Shown one piece after another: positions 45,701 through 57,800 of a stretch of DNA of 64,000 nucleotides. Within the stretch, counting starts at the first letter, position 1; every line of letters starts with the position of its first letter. This DNA is from Trebouxia sp. TZW2008 (taxonomy: Eukaryota > Chlorophyta > Trebouxiophyceae > Trebouxiales > Trebouxiaceae): NCBI GenBank assembly GCA_002118135.1, contig BDIU01000412.1:190664-254663 (forward strand). Reading direction: 5' to 3'. The notes under the pieces are model-generated. The model saw nothing but the letters and a program-made list of their open reading frames with translations. It ran no database searches and was not told the origin of the DNA. Both the position numbers and the translations under genes were made by a program.

Positions 45701-48700
45701 GTAGTGCCTGGCCTCGGTGAGTGCTCAGTACAGAGCAATCGCCCCAGGGTAGATTGTGCCCTTTGAAAAGCGCCTGTCTACGACTGCATGTCATGTTGAC
45801 GCCGTTTTCTGAACATGCAGCAGCATGGCAAAGGTCAAGCATTGCAGCGTCTAAGCAGCAGAATGCCTATAGTGACTGACATCTGTGAGTGCACGTTAAA
45901 GCGCAACGTGCAGATGGTGCCCTGTGAAGACCGCCTGTCTACACCTGCATCAGGTGTTAGCATGCCCTCAGCAAAGTTTTGGTGCAACATGCTCAATAAG
46001 AATTTTCTGCCTGCAGATCATGTTGACCATCCTTTTCCCCTTGTGCAAAGGTCCCTCTTGGGAAGCCTGTCTACCACTGCAAAAGATGTGAGCATGCCCT
46101 CAACAAATTGCACTGAGATTGCTGCAAAACGCCTTGAATCGCACTTGCAAGTAATCAGTTCTGGCAATCACAGCTGATGTTTGCACCGCTCGACTTCACT
46201 GCAGCTTATTTGGTCATTGCTTCAATCTCATTCAGGACAGGCGCAAATCGCTGTTCTTCAACCAGTTTCTGTGCTTCAATCTGTTCTTACATCTGAGGTT
46301 CTTATTCAACAAGCAGGGGATGATTCTGCTTGCTGACCTGAGGGGAAGTGGCCACCGCTACATAAGAAGGTATCATCAATATCGCTGACCACCTTGAGCG
46401 CTCGCCAGCCGGCATCCCGCACCGCTGTTGCCTCCTTTGCAATATGAAGCAGCAGCTCTTCCCGTACATTGTGATCCTGCAGCAGAATCACTGCTCAGGA
46501 GCAAAGTGCCAACATGCCTGTTTCTCCTGCTCCTTCTAATTCTTGCATCATGTTTGCTTTTACATGTGCAGCAAGGCTACAGTACACTTGCAGTGCAAGG
46601 CAGCATATGAACATCACGCACAGATCCTGGTGGACATACCTGTCTGAAAGCAGCATGCATATGATTTTCTGTCTATGCTGTTTCTGCCTTATCAATCTGT
46701 AGCAGGCTCACCAGTATGTCATTGTAAATCAGCTTGTGGATGTTACGAGCATCCCCACCGTCATCTGTGGCAGTCTTGAGCAAGCAGCGCCATTTGACAG
46801 GCGGTTGTGAGGACTTCACTAACACATAAGATCTAAACTCTACATGGGCCTACAGCCGCTCACCAGAATTTCATTGTAGATCAGCTTGTGGATATTGTGA
46901 GCGTCCCCACCATCATCTGTGGCACTGTTGAGCAAGCAGCGCCATTTGACAGATGAGGACTTCACTAAGACATAGGATCCAAATCGACACACACCCACAG
47001 CCGCTCACCAGAATGTCATTGTAGATCAGCTTGTGGATGTTGTGAACATCCCCACCATCGTCCATGGCATTCTTGAGCGAGCACTGCCATCACAACAGAA
47101 AATTGATGAACATTCACTCAAGACATAGGGTCTACATTTCATAGAGACGCACAGCTGCTCACCAGAATGTCATTGTAGATCAGTTTGTGGATGTTGTGAG
47201 CATCCCCACCATCGTCCATGGCATTCTTGAGTGCTGTGAGGTCTTGGCCATGCGTGTTAAGAACAATGTCCCGCACCCAGTCTACCCACCAACCCCTCAG
47301 CCCCAGGTTCCTCTGGAATATGCCCCTGCAGATAGACAGAAAAGATTACAGTGATAGGTGATAGCTGTTGCTTTGTCGGCATCAATTGCATTCAGGCACC
47401 GACCCTTTGGGTTAGTGGACCAAGCCCCGCCGTTCCAGGCCAGCCTCTTTTGATGCTGCATTGCTGACAAAAAGACAAGACAATGAGGCAGGTAGGCAAC
47501 AGCAAATTTCGAGACAATCGTCAGACATCCAATTGGAGCGGCGTCAGCCTTTCATGCCCAAGTAATCACAACTGAGTCAAACCTAGGATATGACAACAGG
47601 GTGATCAAGCACAAGCAGATCAGACACATTCTGTGCTACAAAAGCAGCAACCACGTCACACAAGGTATCACTTCTGCAGCTTCAACATATTCACCATAGC
47701 CATACATGTGACGATTTGTGCATTGCACATTCAACATCCGCAGGCACACAACTTACAACTTCTGCAGCCCAGATATCATGGCCTCACATGCCGAGGGCCG
47801 CAGCTCAGGCAAGCGGGGTTGCAGCGTCTCCCTCACATCTGTATTCACAAGCCTCCAGAAGCGCTCCATATCACTGTTGGCTATCTGCACACATGTGATG
47901 ATGTAAATCAGGGGGCTGAGTGTCACTGCACAGTCTCCTGCACATCTGCGTTCATCAGCCAGCAGAAGCGCTCCATGTCACTGTTGGCTGTCTGCACACA
48001 CAAGTGATGATGTCAATCAGGGCGCTGAGTGTCACTGCAGAGTCTCCTGCACATCTGTGCTCACCAGCCGCCAAAACCGCTCAGTGACAATGTTGGCTAT
48101 CTGCACACATGGCATGATTACACTCAGAGCGATGCAAACTGCAGCGCACTGTGTTGAAAGTCGCTGATTGAGACACTTCGCCATGATGTTCCCAAAGAAA
48201 GAGAATGCTTGTATCAGATGTATGCGCTGCAGACGCGGCTGCAGAGTCTCCCTCACATCTGTGTTCACCAGCCGCCAGAAGGGCTCCATATCACTTTTAG
48301 CTACCTGCATACACAGCAAGCTGACACTTGAGGACTTGAAACACACAGTCTAAGACCCACAGAACATGCTGGCTGCAAGTTGCATGCAGTATTGTGAAGA
48401 TATGGTCGGACTAAGAATGCTGTCCAGAGCTTGCATGGTCATCAGCGTAGTTTGACGCAAACAAATCTGGCTCGCACGCTGGACCTCTGGCCTGGACTAT
48501 ACATGATGTGGGGAAAACGTTCTTGGGCAGAAGCAGATGGGTCTTGCAGCAGGCCAGATGAAGGTAACAGACATACTGATTTTGCCATGGACAGATGGAT
48601 GGTAAGTGCTGCCTTAAGTATGACAGATGCAGGTCAGGCAACCAATCATTGAACAGATGAGACCCATCAGAGAGGCATACAGTCACTGCCACATCAGTGG

Positions 48701-49675
48701 TCATCTTGCAGGGATGCAAAAAGGATTAGATTGCTGACCATGGGGTTCAGCTCAGTTGGCAAGGCTTCAGCAACGAGAGTTTTGACCAATGACCATGTTG
48801 CAAGAATGCAACCACAACTAGATTGCTGACCATGTGGTTCAGCTCACTGGCGAGGCTTCAGCAATGAGGTTTTTGACCAATGATCATGTTGCAAAAATGC
48901 AAGTAGAAATAGACTGCTGACCATGTGATTCAGCTCAGTTGGCGAGGCTTCAGCAATGAGGGTTCTGACCACCTCTCTCCCATTGCTCCTGTGAAACCAG
49001 CCGCTCCAGGAGTCCAAATGCAGCAGGGCTTCTCCAAGAGCCTCTGTCCTCCAGGGCAAGCCCCCTAGACCTGCATACAAGAAGAGACGACTGAAACTGC
49101 AAGACGGTTTTCCTGTGGAAGAAAAATTCCTCGGCTTTTCCTCGCCAGTTTGAGACAAGAGTCTCATGCAATGTTTATGACTGTAGCCAGTCAGCAAACA
49201 CACTTTGTCGAGGGCAAAGTACAGACAGAGAAAAATGACCCCTTTGGATTTCTTGTGTGCATTGATCACAGATGCAGCGCTTGTTGTCAAATGCGTGCGC
49301 TGTTGTCAAGGATGGCCAGCAGCAGAGAGTACAATAAAATGTGCACAGCACGGATATTGATGAATCAGGTCTGCCAGTAGGTACCGTATTTTTTGAAAGG
49401 ACTTTCATCAATTGTTGGGAAAAGTCCTCTCCGATTGCCACTGCATCAAAAGCTTACCTGTGCGTAAAGTGGAGCGCGAGGCGATTGTGGGCAGCTTGGA
49501 TGACATTGCTCCAGCTGACGGCCGTAGCAGCCTGCGGTAAAAGGCATTGCATGCCAACAGATCAAGTTGACATGCATTCTCTTGAGATTGCCTGCAGCTG
49601 GCATTTGTGCTGCCAACTCACCTGGACAGCTGTCGCACCAAAGATGACTGCCTCTTCATGGTGTTCGTGGATGGC
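39701..49675 (-). CDS. HAD-type phosphatase with APP1 catalytic domain (DUF2183)
   Basis: Predicted phosphatidate phosphatase-like enzyme. Exons that join in frame to 585 residues are 47884-47788, 47463-47400, 47325-47163, 46476-46338, 45586-45390, 44483-44236, 43167-42987, 42490-42352, 41990-41861, 41689-41672, 41274-41115, 40543-40436 and 39814-39701. The catalytic DxDxT is in VVSDIDDTFLCSGG. It is followed by GVDRRFPKGTIYPGVIALYR, then INLVLLSARPGG, then LLPGQWHAG, then LYPEYDFIFLGDNGQGD with the metal-site Asp pair. This order and spacing are those of APP1/LNS2-like HAD phosphatases acting on phosphatidate in membranes. Further N-terminal exons are likely: 49675-49622, 49531-49458 and 49070-48973 chain in frame (EEAVIFGATAVQ, SWSNVIQAAHNRLALHF, FGLLERLVSQEQWE), but the link from 48973 to 47884 is unresolved. 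A 27-codon first exon at 50127-50047 (MRVFRCCKPSMINASRYLST) would also fit. Seven exons carry truncated copies. Confidence 0.8.
40270..40400. repeat. Degenerate GAAT/GAAC tetranucleotide tract
   Basis: Repeated AATGAA, AACGAA and GAACAAA words across about 120 bases, in the intron before the last exon of the APP1-domain gene. Confidence 0.75.
40690..41060 (-). repeat. Tail copies of the exon 41274-41115
   Basis: The end of the exon (VHELHLLDLASLRQ) and its donor recur near 40700-40745, 40805-40860 and 40900-40990 as variants such as VRELHLQDLASL and VYELHLLDLASLHQ, downstream in transcription. Confidence 0.75.
42120..42190. repeat. CAGCA and GGCAT pentamer tract
   Basis: CAGCACAGCGCAGCACAGCA is followed by GGCATGGCATGGCAT and a degenerate ATAGCATAG tail. 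Intronic in the APP1-domain gene. Confidence 0.85.
42855..42877. repeat. AGC trinucleotide repeat
   Basis: About eight AGC units, intronic in the APP1-domain gene. Confidence 0.85.
43250..43750 (-). repeat. Three head copies of the exon 43167-42987
   Basis: The acceptor and head (GGGLLTRLIYARFQELV and variants) recur near 43255-43400, 43465-43572 and 43690-43748, upstream in transcription. The first copy extends through LPTLLPGQWHAG-like codons. Confidence 0.8.
44130..44172. repeat. CTGA tetranucleotide repeat
   Basis: GCTGACTGACTGACTGACTG and following units, intronic. The flanking 43960-44130 is rich in TTGATTGATTG words. Confidence 0.85.
44550..45075 (-). repeat. Three head copies of the exon 44483-44236
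   Basis: About 44708-44555 encodes VTVCAVDPNFDQLTSIQLPP and continues to YWVNLDMES. The others, near 44855-44790 and 45073-45005, are shorter. All have acceptor-like ends and lie upstream of the intact exon. Confidence 0.85.
45660..46090 (-). repeat. Three head copies of the exon 45586-45390
   Basis: Variants of GVDRRFPKGTIYPG with acceptor recur near 45700-45790, 45880-45955 and 46055-46090, getting shorter and more diverged with distance. Confidence 0.8.
46697..47090 (-). repeat. Three tail copies of the exon 47325-47163
   Basis: DDGGDAHNIHKLIYNDIL and its donor recur near 46700-46790, 46860-46945 and 47005-47090, downstream of the intact exon, with a period of about 145 bases. Confidence 0.85.
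47925..48310 (-). repeat. Three head copies of the exon 47884-47788
   Basis: Variants of SDMERFWRLVNTDVRETLQ with a CTGCA-type acceptor recur near 47925-47995, 48035-48105 and 48235-48305, upstream of the intact exon. The farthest copy is as well preserved as the nearest. Confidence 0.8.
48735..48970 (-). repeat. Three-unit repeat in an N-terminal intron of the APP1-domain gene
   Basis: The unit GCTGACCATG.GGTTCAGCTC plus GGCAAGGCTTCAGCAA-like sequence occurs near 48735-48795, 48830-48885 and 48917-48970. The last unit touches the donor of the exon 49070-48973. Confidence 0.75.
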
Positions 49676-50624
49676 CTGAGCAATGATGGCAGGTCAGATG
49701 TGACTTTGGGTGCTGCCTTTGCAGAATGTCTGGCATAGCTATGATTTGAGACATTTACATATATAAGCTTACATCAGAGGAGGCTTGTTGCCTGTGAATG
49801 CAGCTTCCACTGAGCTAAACAAGTTTCGGGATGTGTTCTGAGTGGTGTTGCTCGCGCCAGCCGATTTGCTTTTGTCGATGTGAAAATTTTGCAACCCCAT
49901 GCATGGCTTCAGACCATGTGGACTCAGCAGAGCCCGAGTACAGCAGAGCCCGAGTACAGCAGAGCACGAGCAAAGGACGGTGCTGCAGTCCCGACAGGCC
50001 GGACTACAATCTAAAGTCGGTAGTCTGCTTGCTGTCAGACACTGACGTCACTTTTAGCAGCAACCCCTGTTGACAGGTAGCGACTTGCGTTGATCATAGA
50101 GGGCTTGCAACAGCGAAAAACGCGCATGGCCGAGGCTTTTCGACGTTCGCAGCAGATAAGTTGCAGGGAAGCTAACTGATTACACCACTGCACATGCGCA
50201 GGCGCAACCCGTGTATTCGGTCGCTGCAAAAAGTCAACGAAGACGCTGGTGCAGAACTAGACAGTTTAGGGCAGTTTCCTCTTCTTCCTCAGTGTAACAC
50301 ATTATGAGGTAGACCACCAACAACTGTTGGCAAACAGCTAGCTCAGCCATCCTGAAGGCATCTGCAAAGTCTGCTGCCAGAGTCAAGTATAAACAGAAGT
50401 CCCACTACAGGCATCATGATGCAAAACACAACTGGCGCAGTCATGTTTGATGCTGCTGCTAATGATTGAACAATGCTTAAAACTTCTGGATTAGCCGTTG
50501 TTGTAGGGGTTAAGAGAAACTATACTTCCTGAACTTCATAAAAAGAGAATGAACACTGTATCTGGAACTGTCAGCATCAACATCTGTCATCAGAGGAAAG
50601 CTGGATGTGCTCGACTGAAAGCAA
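49676..50624. other. Likely 5' region of the APP1-domain gene
   Basis: This holds a CpG-rich core (about 49850-50230) with three 16-base direct repeats (CAGCAGAGCCCGAGTA) near 49923-49972. A possible presequence-coding first exon lies at 50127-50047 on the minus strand. The rest, up to the stop of the next minus-strand gene at 50625, shows nothing coding. Confidence 0.4.
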
Positions 50625-51362
50625 TCACCTTCCCTTCTCACTCTTTGAGAAAGATGAGTTGATTCGCTTCCACCCAGATTTGTCCCTGGAACTGTCTGGT
50701 GGAGGCCTATCTTGCAGACTTTGCATTGCCTTGCGCAGCTGCACTGTCTCTTGCAGCAAGCTGTCTATGTCGCTGGCCATGTTGTAATACATATCAAGCC
50801 ATCGCTTTGGTTCAGGGTCGCGTTGAAGCCTTTGCACTGCTGATGATAACTTGGCAATATTGTCAGCTAAGCCAGGCAATCCAGCTGCTGTTGGAGAAGC
50901 TGTTGGTGTGAATGTTGAAGTCAACTTTGCGACAATCAATGGGCCTGTCAGGTATGCACTTGCACCCAGGCATAAAAGTGCGATTGTGTCTATGAAGCCC
51001 ACTCCCCTTAGCCATCCAAAAAGTGTGTCATGGTGATTGAGCAGCAGCAGGGCTATTGCTGCTGCTGGCAGCACAGCTTTGGACTTGAGGAGCTCCTGCA
51101 GCTTTTCCGCACTCAGGATGCTTTCGTCGTTTGTCCTGTTATGGTCATCTGAGCGTATCGAGCTTCTAGTTGTACTCCGATATGGTGGACCCGCGGGCTC
51201 TGCGTACTGTCGGTTCGTCGACCGTGGCTGTGAGTACCCATTGGCGTGCATGTTTGCAGAAGGCTCAGCTTGCGGAATCAAGGGCTTGTCAGAAAACCTC
51301 GGCTGGCAGGGTGCACCGTCTGCATACATGCCTTCGGTTTCCTGACCTGCAGTAGCTGGCAT
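50625..51362 (-). CDS. 245-aa membrane-anchored protein of unknown function, single exon
   Basis: An uninterrupted ATG-to-TGA frame in a window where most genes are split. The first 85 residues are polar and Pro, Ser, Asn and Arg-rich. Two hydrophobic segments follow: AVLPAAAIALLLLNHH with FGWLRGVGF between, then IDTIALLCLGASAYLTGPLI. After a Thr/Ser/Pro linker comes a charged helix likely to form a coiled coil (LADNIAKLSSAVQRLQRDPE and DIDSLLQETVQLRKAMQSL) and a basic tail. This suggests a membrane hairpin or two-span anchor with a cytosolic or stromal coiled coil. I recognise no family. It is head to head with the helicase gene, and the roughly 515-base spacer is probably a shared promoter. 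Confidence 0.7.
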   Translation of the reverse strand: MPATAGQETEGMYADGAPCQPRFSDKPLIPQAEPSANMHANGYSQPRSTNRQYAEPAGPPYRSTTRSSIRSDDHNRTNDESILSAEKLQELLKSKAVLPAAAIALLLLNHHDTLFGWLRGVGFIDTIALLCLGASAYLTGPLIVAKLTSTFTPTASPTAAGLPGLADNIAKLSSAVQRLQRDPEPKRWLDMYYNMASDIDSLLQETVQLRKAMQSLQDRPPPDSSRDKSGWKRINSSFSKSEKGR

Positions 51363-51877
51363 GGTGTCAGCAGTAAGTCACAGTCTGGACAGCAGATCGA
51401 CGCGTGGGGTTACGAAATTGAACGAAAGCGCGCACACGGCGTTACCAGGCTGCAGCGCCAGGTCCGCGTCAATGAGCAAAGCTTCGCTTCACCTGCTGAA
51501 GATCTGGCGACTGGGTGCGATCAAGGCAATCGTTCGTAGTCAACCGCGTCTGCCGTATGCACTTACTTGAGCATTGTCAAAGGCTCATACCCGGGCACAC
51601 ATCCAGCTTCTCGCGCAATCGCCGATGATGAGGCCATGCTCGCTCGGGGAGCAATTCTTAGTCAGCGACTCGTACGAGCTCCATCAGGCCATGCAAGCAG
51701 AAGCGCAGCACAGCATGCGCTCAAGCTTTGCTTTCGGACACCATTCCGCCGTAGTGTCCAGCAGCACCGTGCGTCACAGCACAGCGCTAGTGTGCCGGGG
51801 CGCCTCCTAGCTTGATTTCCGCATTGCGCGCGCTCTATTCCAAAATGGCCACTTTCTTATGATCACCAACGCACGCT
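51363..51877. promoter_or_regulatory. Probable bidirectional promoter
   Basis: It separates the divergent ATGs at 51362 (minus) and 51878 (plus). The stretch 51400-51850 is rich in CpG (GCGCGCACACGGCG, GCCGATGATG and similar). Short plus-strand frames are composition effects. No individual element was identified. Confidence 0.45.
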
Positions 51878-54800
51878 ATGCTGTGGGACGAGGAAGCCGA
51901 CCCTGAATGGTGAGCAGAGCCCCAGCTCATTTGCTGCTGTTTCCCGAGGTCTGAAAGTTCTGCCTAAGGCCAAAGCTTGTGTTGGTGTGCAGGAGCGAAG
52001 CTGTCCTTGCTTGCTGCGTAGCTGCAGAAACAATGCTGCTCAAGCCTACAGCTGCTGCCAGTGACATGCATGGTAGTCTTGCAGCAAGGCCTGTCCTCAG
52101 CCAATTGCTTGAAAACAGGACTGCACCGGTACAAGAAGCTGTACAGCCTCAGCTTGCCGCACCTTTAGCAAATGATCATGCACCACCTGCCAGATTTCAG
52201 CAAAGTGCCATGCCAATGCAGCACCAGCATCACCTCACGCAGCAGACCGCTGTTCAGACAGCACATGCGCACCCAAGCACACACACAAACACGTCTACTG
52301 CACAGGACTTGACTAGCCATACTGACAATACATGGCTTGGAGTGTCCTCTCATGCACAGTCGTATTCTGCATCAACAGCGCCTAGGCTATACAATCAGCA
52401 TCAGCAGGCAGAGGCGCCAACAGCATGTCCTAGCAGGCTGTCAGGCCCAAACTACCCCAAGCACAGCAGTTTCCCACAGCATTCTCGGCTGATTCACCAT
52501 CAGCCACATCAAGGTCAAGCAAAGCAGCTTCACACACTGCCTAGCAATGACCCAGGTCAGTCAGGCTCTGCAGCCTCCAATCAAGCTCTAGGCAGCTGCA
52601 ACAGACTAGCCTTCCAGGAAATCCAGCACAGAGCCCATCACTTTGCAAAGCAGATGCACCTGCTGCCACCTCTAGCTCCACGCCACAGCCGGTGCGCTCT
52701 TACCTGCATGCTGCCGCAGCTGTCACTATTCAATTCCCCATTGAGCAGTCGCATGTGGCCATGACAGCTCAAGAAAAGCATGCAGACCACATACACATGT
52801 GCCACCTCTGCCACTTTCAAAGCCTCAATCATCAAGCACTGTTTCTGGACAACACTTCAGAACCCGGCCTGGCGGGATAGGACTTGGGCCACACACACCT
52901 AGCACATGGGGTGGGATGTGTATCTATTTTATTTTATATAAGTATTATTTTTACTATTGTTATTATGATTATGATTATTATTATCATTGTCATTGTCATT
53001 ATTATTGTTATTATTACTTCACAGCTTGTGCCAAATATGGCTACACGAGCATCTGAGCATCTGCCAACAGTTGTGTGAGCATTCTTTGTGCACTGTGCCA
53101 GCATATGATGTCGTGCTGTCCACAAGGCTGCATTTGTAGCATGCATTCCAAACCGTATCATGCCAGGCATATGAGGCACAACAGGGCTAAGAATGGGATT
53201 GGTACCAACAGAACGAATGTCTTACTTGCTCCATACGGATAGTGATTGATCCTATACGCTCCATACTTTGTCGCTGTACCTCATGACATGTTTTGAAGTT
53301 AGCCACAAGCACACGTGTACCTACAAATGCATACATGTGCATACACATACAATTTGAGGCTTCAAGCATATCTGTGCTGTCACAGGTGCCCAGGAGTGTA
53401 CTCAGGCCAGGGTTGTGGGGCACAAATGAAGTGGGTGCAGTTCAGAGAGGGTGGGGGCTGCTGGGGCTGTTCCACCTGGCCCTCCTGCGACTACAGAGAG
53501 GCAGCTACTGAGCGCCTGGCCAGCCCTCAGGTCACACTTGAGGCAGTCAGTACGGATGTTTTCAAGGTGACTTTATCTTGCAGCGTCAATCGCTTGAATT
53601 GCAATCTCCACTCTCTCCTAGTCTTGACACTGCAAGCTTGGTCCAAGATTATCCTTGGGAGTTCTGAGCATTTGACTTAACCTACGCTAGTCTCAGCAAT
53701 GAAGTTGAATGATCAGTGAATACAAAGTACATATTAGTATTGCTTGCAATGTATCCGTGTATGCAACAGCATTGAAAGCACACCGGGTGAATGCTCTGCT
53801 GAATTTGACCCTGTGCAATGGGTTGATATATGGCCTGCATGTGCTGAGGCAGCGTGTGTGCAACACTGCTGGAAGGCGTGCATATGTTCACCTACTCTGA
53901 GACCCCTGTTTTGCTGCTCCATACAATTCTGCCCAACATGCCAAAGGGCAGTTGCTCGATATTAGATATGTGTGCATTCTGGAAACCACCCTGCATGTCC
54001 CTGGGTGACAACTGCAAGACCATGCTGCCTTCTGACTCAAGAATCAAGGGCAGCCATTGTTTTGCTGGCCGTGTCTTCATCTACATCAACAAACACCTTG
54101 GGCTGTTGAAGGTCGAGGCTGCAACAGGGGGAGAGGATGTTGTCAGATTCTGCGGCGGCCTTGAAGCTGTTCTAGGGGCAGCTGGGGTGTCCCTGCAGAA
54201 GGCTCTGCCTTTTGTCCACACTGTCACCACCTGTCATGAGCCCTGTCTGGACTCAAAGCCTGGTGATCAGCAGTCACATGATGGGACTGATCACCAAGGC
54301 TCTGTCGCCCCAGCCAACGGTGCAGAGCAAGCTGTTGACTTGTCCAAGAACAAGTCACTTGTGGATGAAGCAGAACCTGGAGATCGGATGGATGGGCAAC
54401 TTTCACACAGCAATCAGCCAAAACATCAGGTACAGAATGTGGCTTCAACGCTGGCATCATGAAACTGCCTCCACACATTGCAGCAGGCCACATCAAGGAG
54501 GCTCGTTCAGTTTCACTTGGAGCATAAAGTAATGCTCTGTTTTGTGGCATTGTATTGCATTCGCACAGTGCAGGAGTTATTGTCATCAGTATTCATGCAT
54601 CATTTGTACGCTGGTGGTCATGCAATGCATGGCTGATCACAGTATTCAAGACGCTTGCCTGACTCGCTGGTCTCGCTTCAAATTCCAACCTTGCGCTTGC
54701 ACCAGCACAGCTTCACTCAAGCAATGAAGCTTACAGAGTCGGTGCGACTCATCAGACTTCCTGGGTTCACAAACGCATGTATGTTTCAGATGAAGCAATC

Positions 54801-57800
54801 TGCACCTTTGCCTGTACTGCTGCAGGTGTTGTTCAGCTTTGCTGAGTATGATGAGACTTGCTGCAAGCTGCAGAGCCGACAGCTGCAGCCAAGCCTACTT
54901 GGCAGCTCGGCACTCATACCCCATGCCACTCTTGCCTCGCTCAGGTCAGGCTCCCACTGACCAGGATTGTGCTGTGCCTCAGCACAGACGGTCTCAACCG
55001 CAGTGCTGTGGTGATTGTCATCAAGCCACTCCCATCAGGTGGCTTCTTTCGATTAACAGCAGATCACATCAAGGCAGTCACTCACAACAGCACATCTGTT
55101 CTCATCTAGGCTTGCATTGAAACACTAACACTGTGTGAAAAGACAAGAGTCTCAAGTCAAAACTCAAGGGGGTTTTGTAGCCTGATTGTTGCTTGTGTTT
55201 TAGGGGCAACAGCAGGCGCACGACTGACGCTGAAGCTGAAGCACGCTTTTCCAGCATGCCTGGTCACCTGAGGCATGCCCTGATGCCTTTCCAGAAAGCT
55301 GGAGTGCAGTTTGCCCTGAGAAGGGAGGGCAGAATTCTTCTTGCAGATGAGATGGGGGTTGGCAAGACTGTTCAGGCCATTGCCATTGCTTCCTGCTACA
55401 GGGTATGCTTCTGCAGACTGCTGGGAAGACCTTCGTTTTTATGTTACATGCAGCGAAATTTCCAGCTATACGTGCTTCGCTACAGGAGGAGTGGCCCTTG
55501 CTGATCATTGTACCCGCCAGCTTGCGCCTTGTATGGGCAGAAGAGTTGGAAAGGTGGCTGCCACACTTGCGCCCAAGCAGCATCCACGTCATAGAGGGCA
55601 AGACTGACCGGCTGCAAGGCTCTGACCTGCCTGCAGTGTGCATCACGTCATATGAGATGATGCAGCGCCTGACGTGTGACGCCTGCAAGGGCACTGATGG
55701 GCGCCCTGTGGTGCTCTCTGCCTGTGCTGGCTCTCAGGTAGGCCTTCATCAGAGAAAGCACAACAAGGCAGGGTTTCAATTGGGTTCCAAGAAAGTTGTC
55801 AAGTAACGCAAGCTTAGCCTTGCAGATAAGAGCCACAGGCTGTATACACTAGCGCCTGAATGCTATGCTGTGGCATGTAACACTGCTTAGCCTCCGAGAG
55901 CTGGAAGATCAAAGTTCCTGTTGACGTTCCTGTTGACATTGCTGCAGCAACTGCTGAGTTCCCAAGGGCTGCAAGATTGTCAATGCAGATGTGAGCCACA
56001 TGCTGCGCACCAATGAAAAGATGCTGGTCGTTTGGTTCAGGAAGGCTGCTGTTCCAGCATTATGTCTCAGCATGTGTCCATCAACAGTGTACTGTGGCCT
56101 GCAGCACTGTTTGGCGTCCAAGGGCTGGAAGTTCATCATTGCAGATGAGAGCCACACGCTGCGCACCAGTGAGAAACCGCCTGATGCCCGCCACACCGAG
56201 GCTGCTGTCTCAGCCGTTAGGCGCAGCAAACGGGCTGTCTTTCTGACTGGCACACCGTCCCTGTCCCGCCCCTTTGACCTATTCCGTCAGGTATGAACTC
56301 CATGGTGCCCCTGTGCTCAAGCCTACTATACAGCCCTAAACATCAGCCTCTTACAGTTGAGATCCACCCATGAACAACACGTCCTGAAGGGCTTGGGCAA
56401 ACTGTATTGGCCTTTGACCTGCTTGAGCAAATACAAGCTCTCCTGCCTCAGCTCTTTGGTTTGTTCCCGCAGGTATGGATTTTGTTTTCCTGCCCCTTTG
56501 ACGTGTTGTGCCAGCTACCGTACATGACCTGTGCGTACGGTGAACAACATGACCGAAGTATCATGCATTCATTACAGCTTGTGCCATACTAAGGCAACTG
56601 TTTCAGCAGTCAGGCGCCGTACACTTTTGCATAGGTGGACGAATTGATGGCACTACTTGCATGTGTGTGTGGCTGTTGCTTGATAGACTTCACATGTCAT
56701 GCGGGTGGATGCGTTGAGGCCAGGCATGTCGGGCAGGGACCGGAGCGCTGTTCCTTTAGATATTGCAACAGGCGCCTCATCCCTGTGGTCAGGGCCAACA
56801 GCAACACCATGTAGTACGACAACACAGGCCTGTCCAGGATCTGTACTTGCCTGACTTAAGATGTCATGTAGGTGGATGCGCTGAGACCAGGCATGTTGGG
56901 CAAGGACAGGAGTGCCCTCTCATGCAGATATTGCAACAGGTGCCTTATCCCTGTGGGCGGGGTTGGCATTGTTCATTGTGGCAGCTGTTCAGTGTTCTTG
57001 CTTGATGATGTGCAGGTGGATGCATTGAGGCCAGGCATGCTGGGCAAGGACAGGAGCGCCTTCTCCTACAGATACTGCAACAGGCGCCTTATCCCTGTGG
57101 GCAGAGGCAACAGCAACACCAAGAAGTATGACAACTCAGGCCTCTCCAGGGCTGCTGAGCTGCATGCCCTGCTCAAAGAGGTATGTGCATGCATGCAAGC
57201 CTCACGCTTTGCTGAGTAAAACGCTCATTTGGTGACTGTGCGCTGTGTTTGTGCTCAGAAATTGAGTGTTCTTAGATTCACCTTGGTTGAGCATTCTCAA
57301 ATCTTGAGAGAAGCAAGCAGTAGGCGGTGCTTGTCCGAAAACAGAGCTGCTTTCAAAGTTTTGCAAGAATGTTGGCATTGTGTCTTCACTAAAGCTAATG
57401 AGAAAGAGTAGCAGGGCATATTGTAGCATCTCGGTTTGCTGAAATATGGACTTGGGCTAGACAAACAACGCTTGCAGGATGCTGTGGTGACCGAGGAGGG
57501 GTGTGACAACTTGCCACAGACTTTGCTTGTGCTTTTTTGTGGATAAGATTACAAGTCAGACTAAGGGCTACAGCTTAGCTGAACATAATACAGTAGCTCT
57601 GTGTTCTGCAGCGTCAAATGCACAAAAAAAGCCTACTGCCCCTGCAGGAGGTGATGCTGCGGCGGCTGAAAAGGGACGTAATGGCTGAGCTTCCCCCCAA
57701 GCGGCGCCAGGTGGTGCGCCTCCCACCCCCCAAGCCTGCTGACTGGCCCAACTCACAGCCCTCTGAAGGTGCTCTGCCAGCATTTTGCGCATCACATTTG

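Noticed and set aside
52884..53078. Ile-rich transmembrane-like ORF
   Set aside because: Entirely due to the ATT/ATC simple repeat in a helicase intron.
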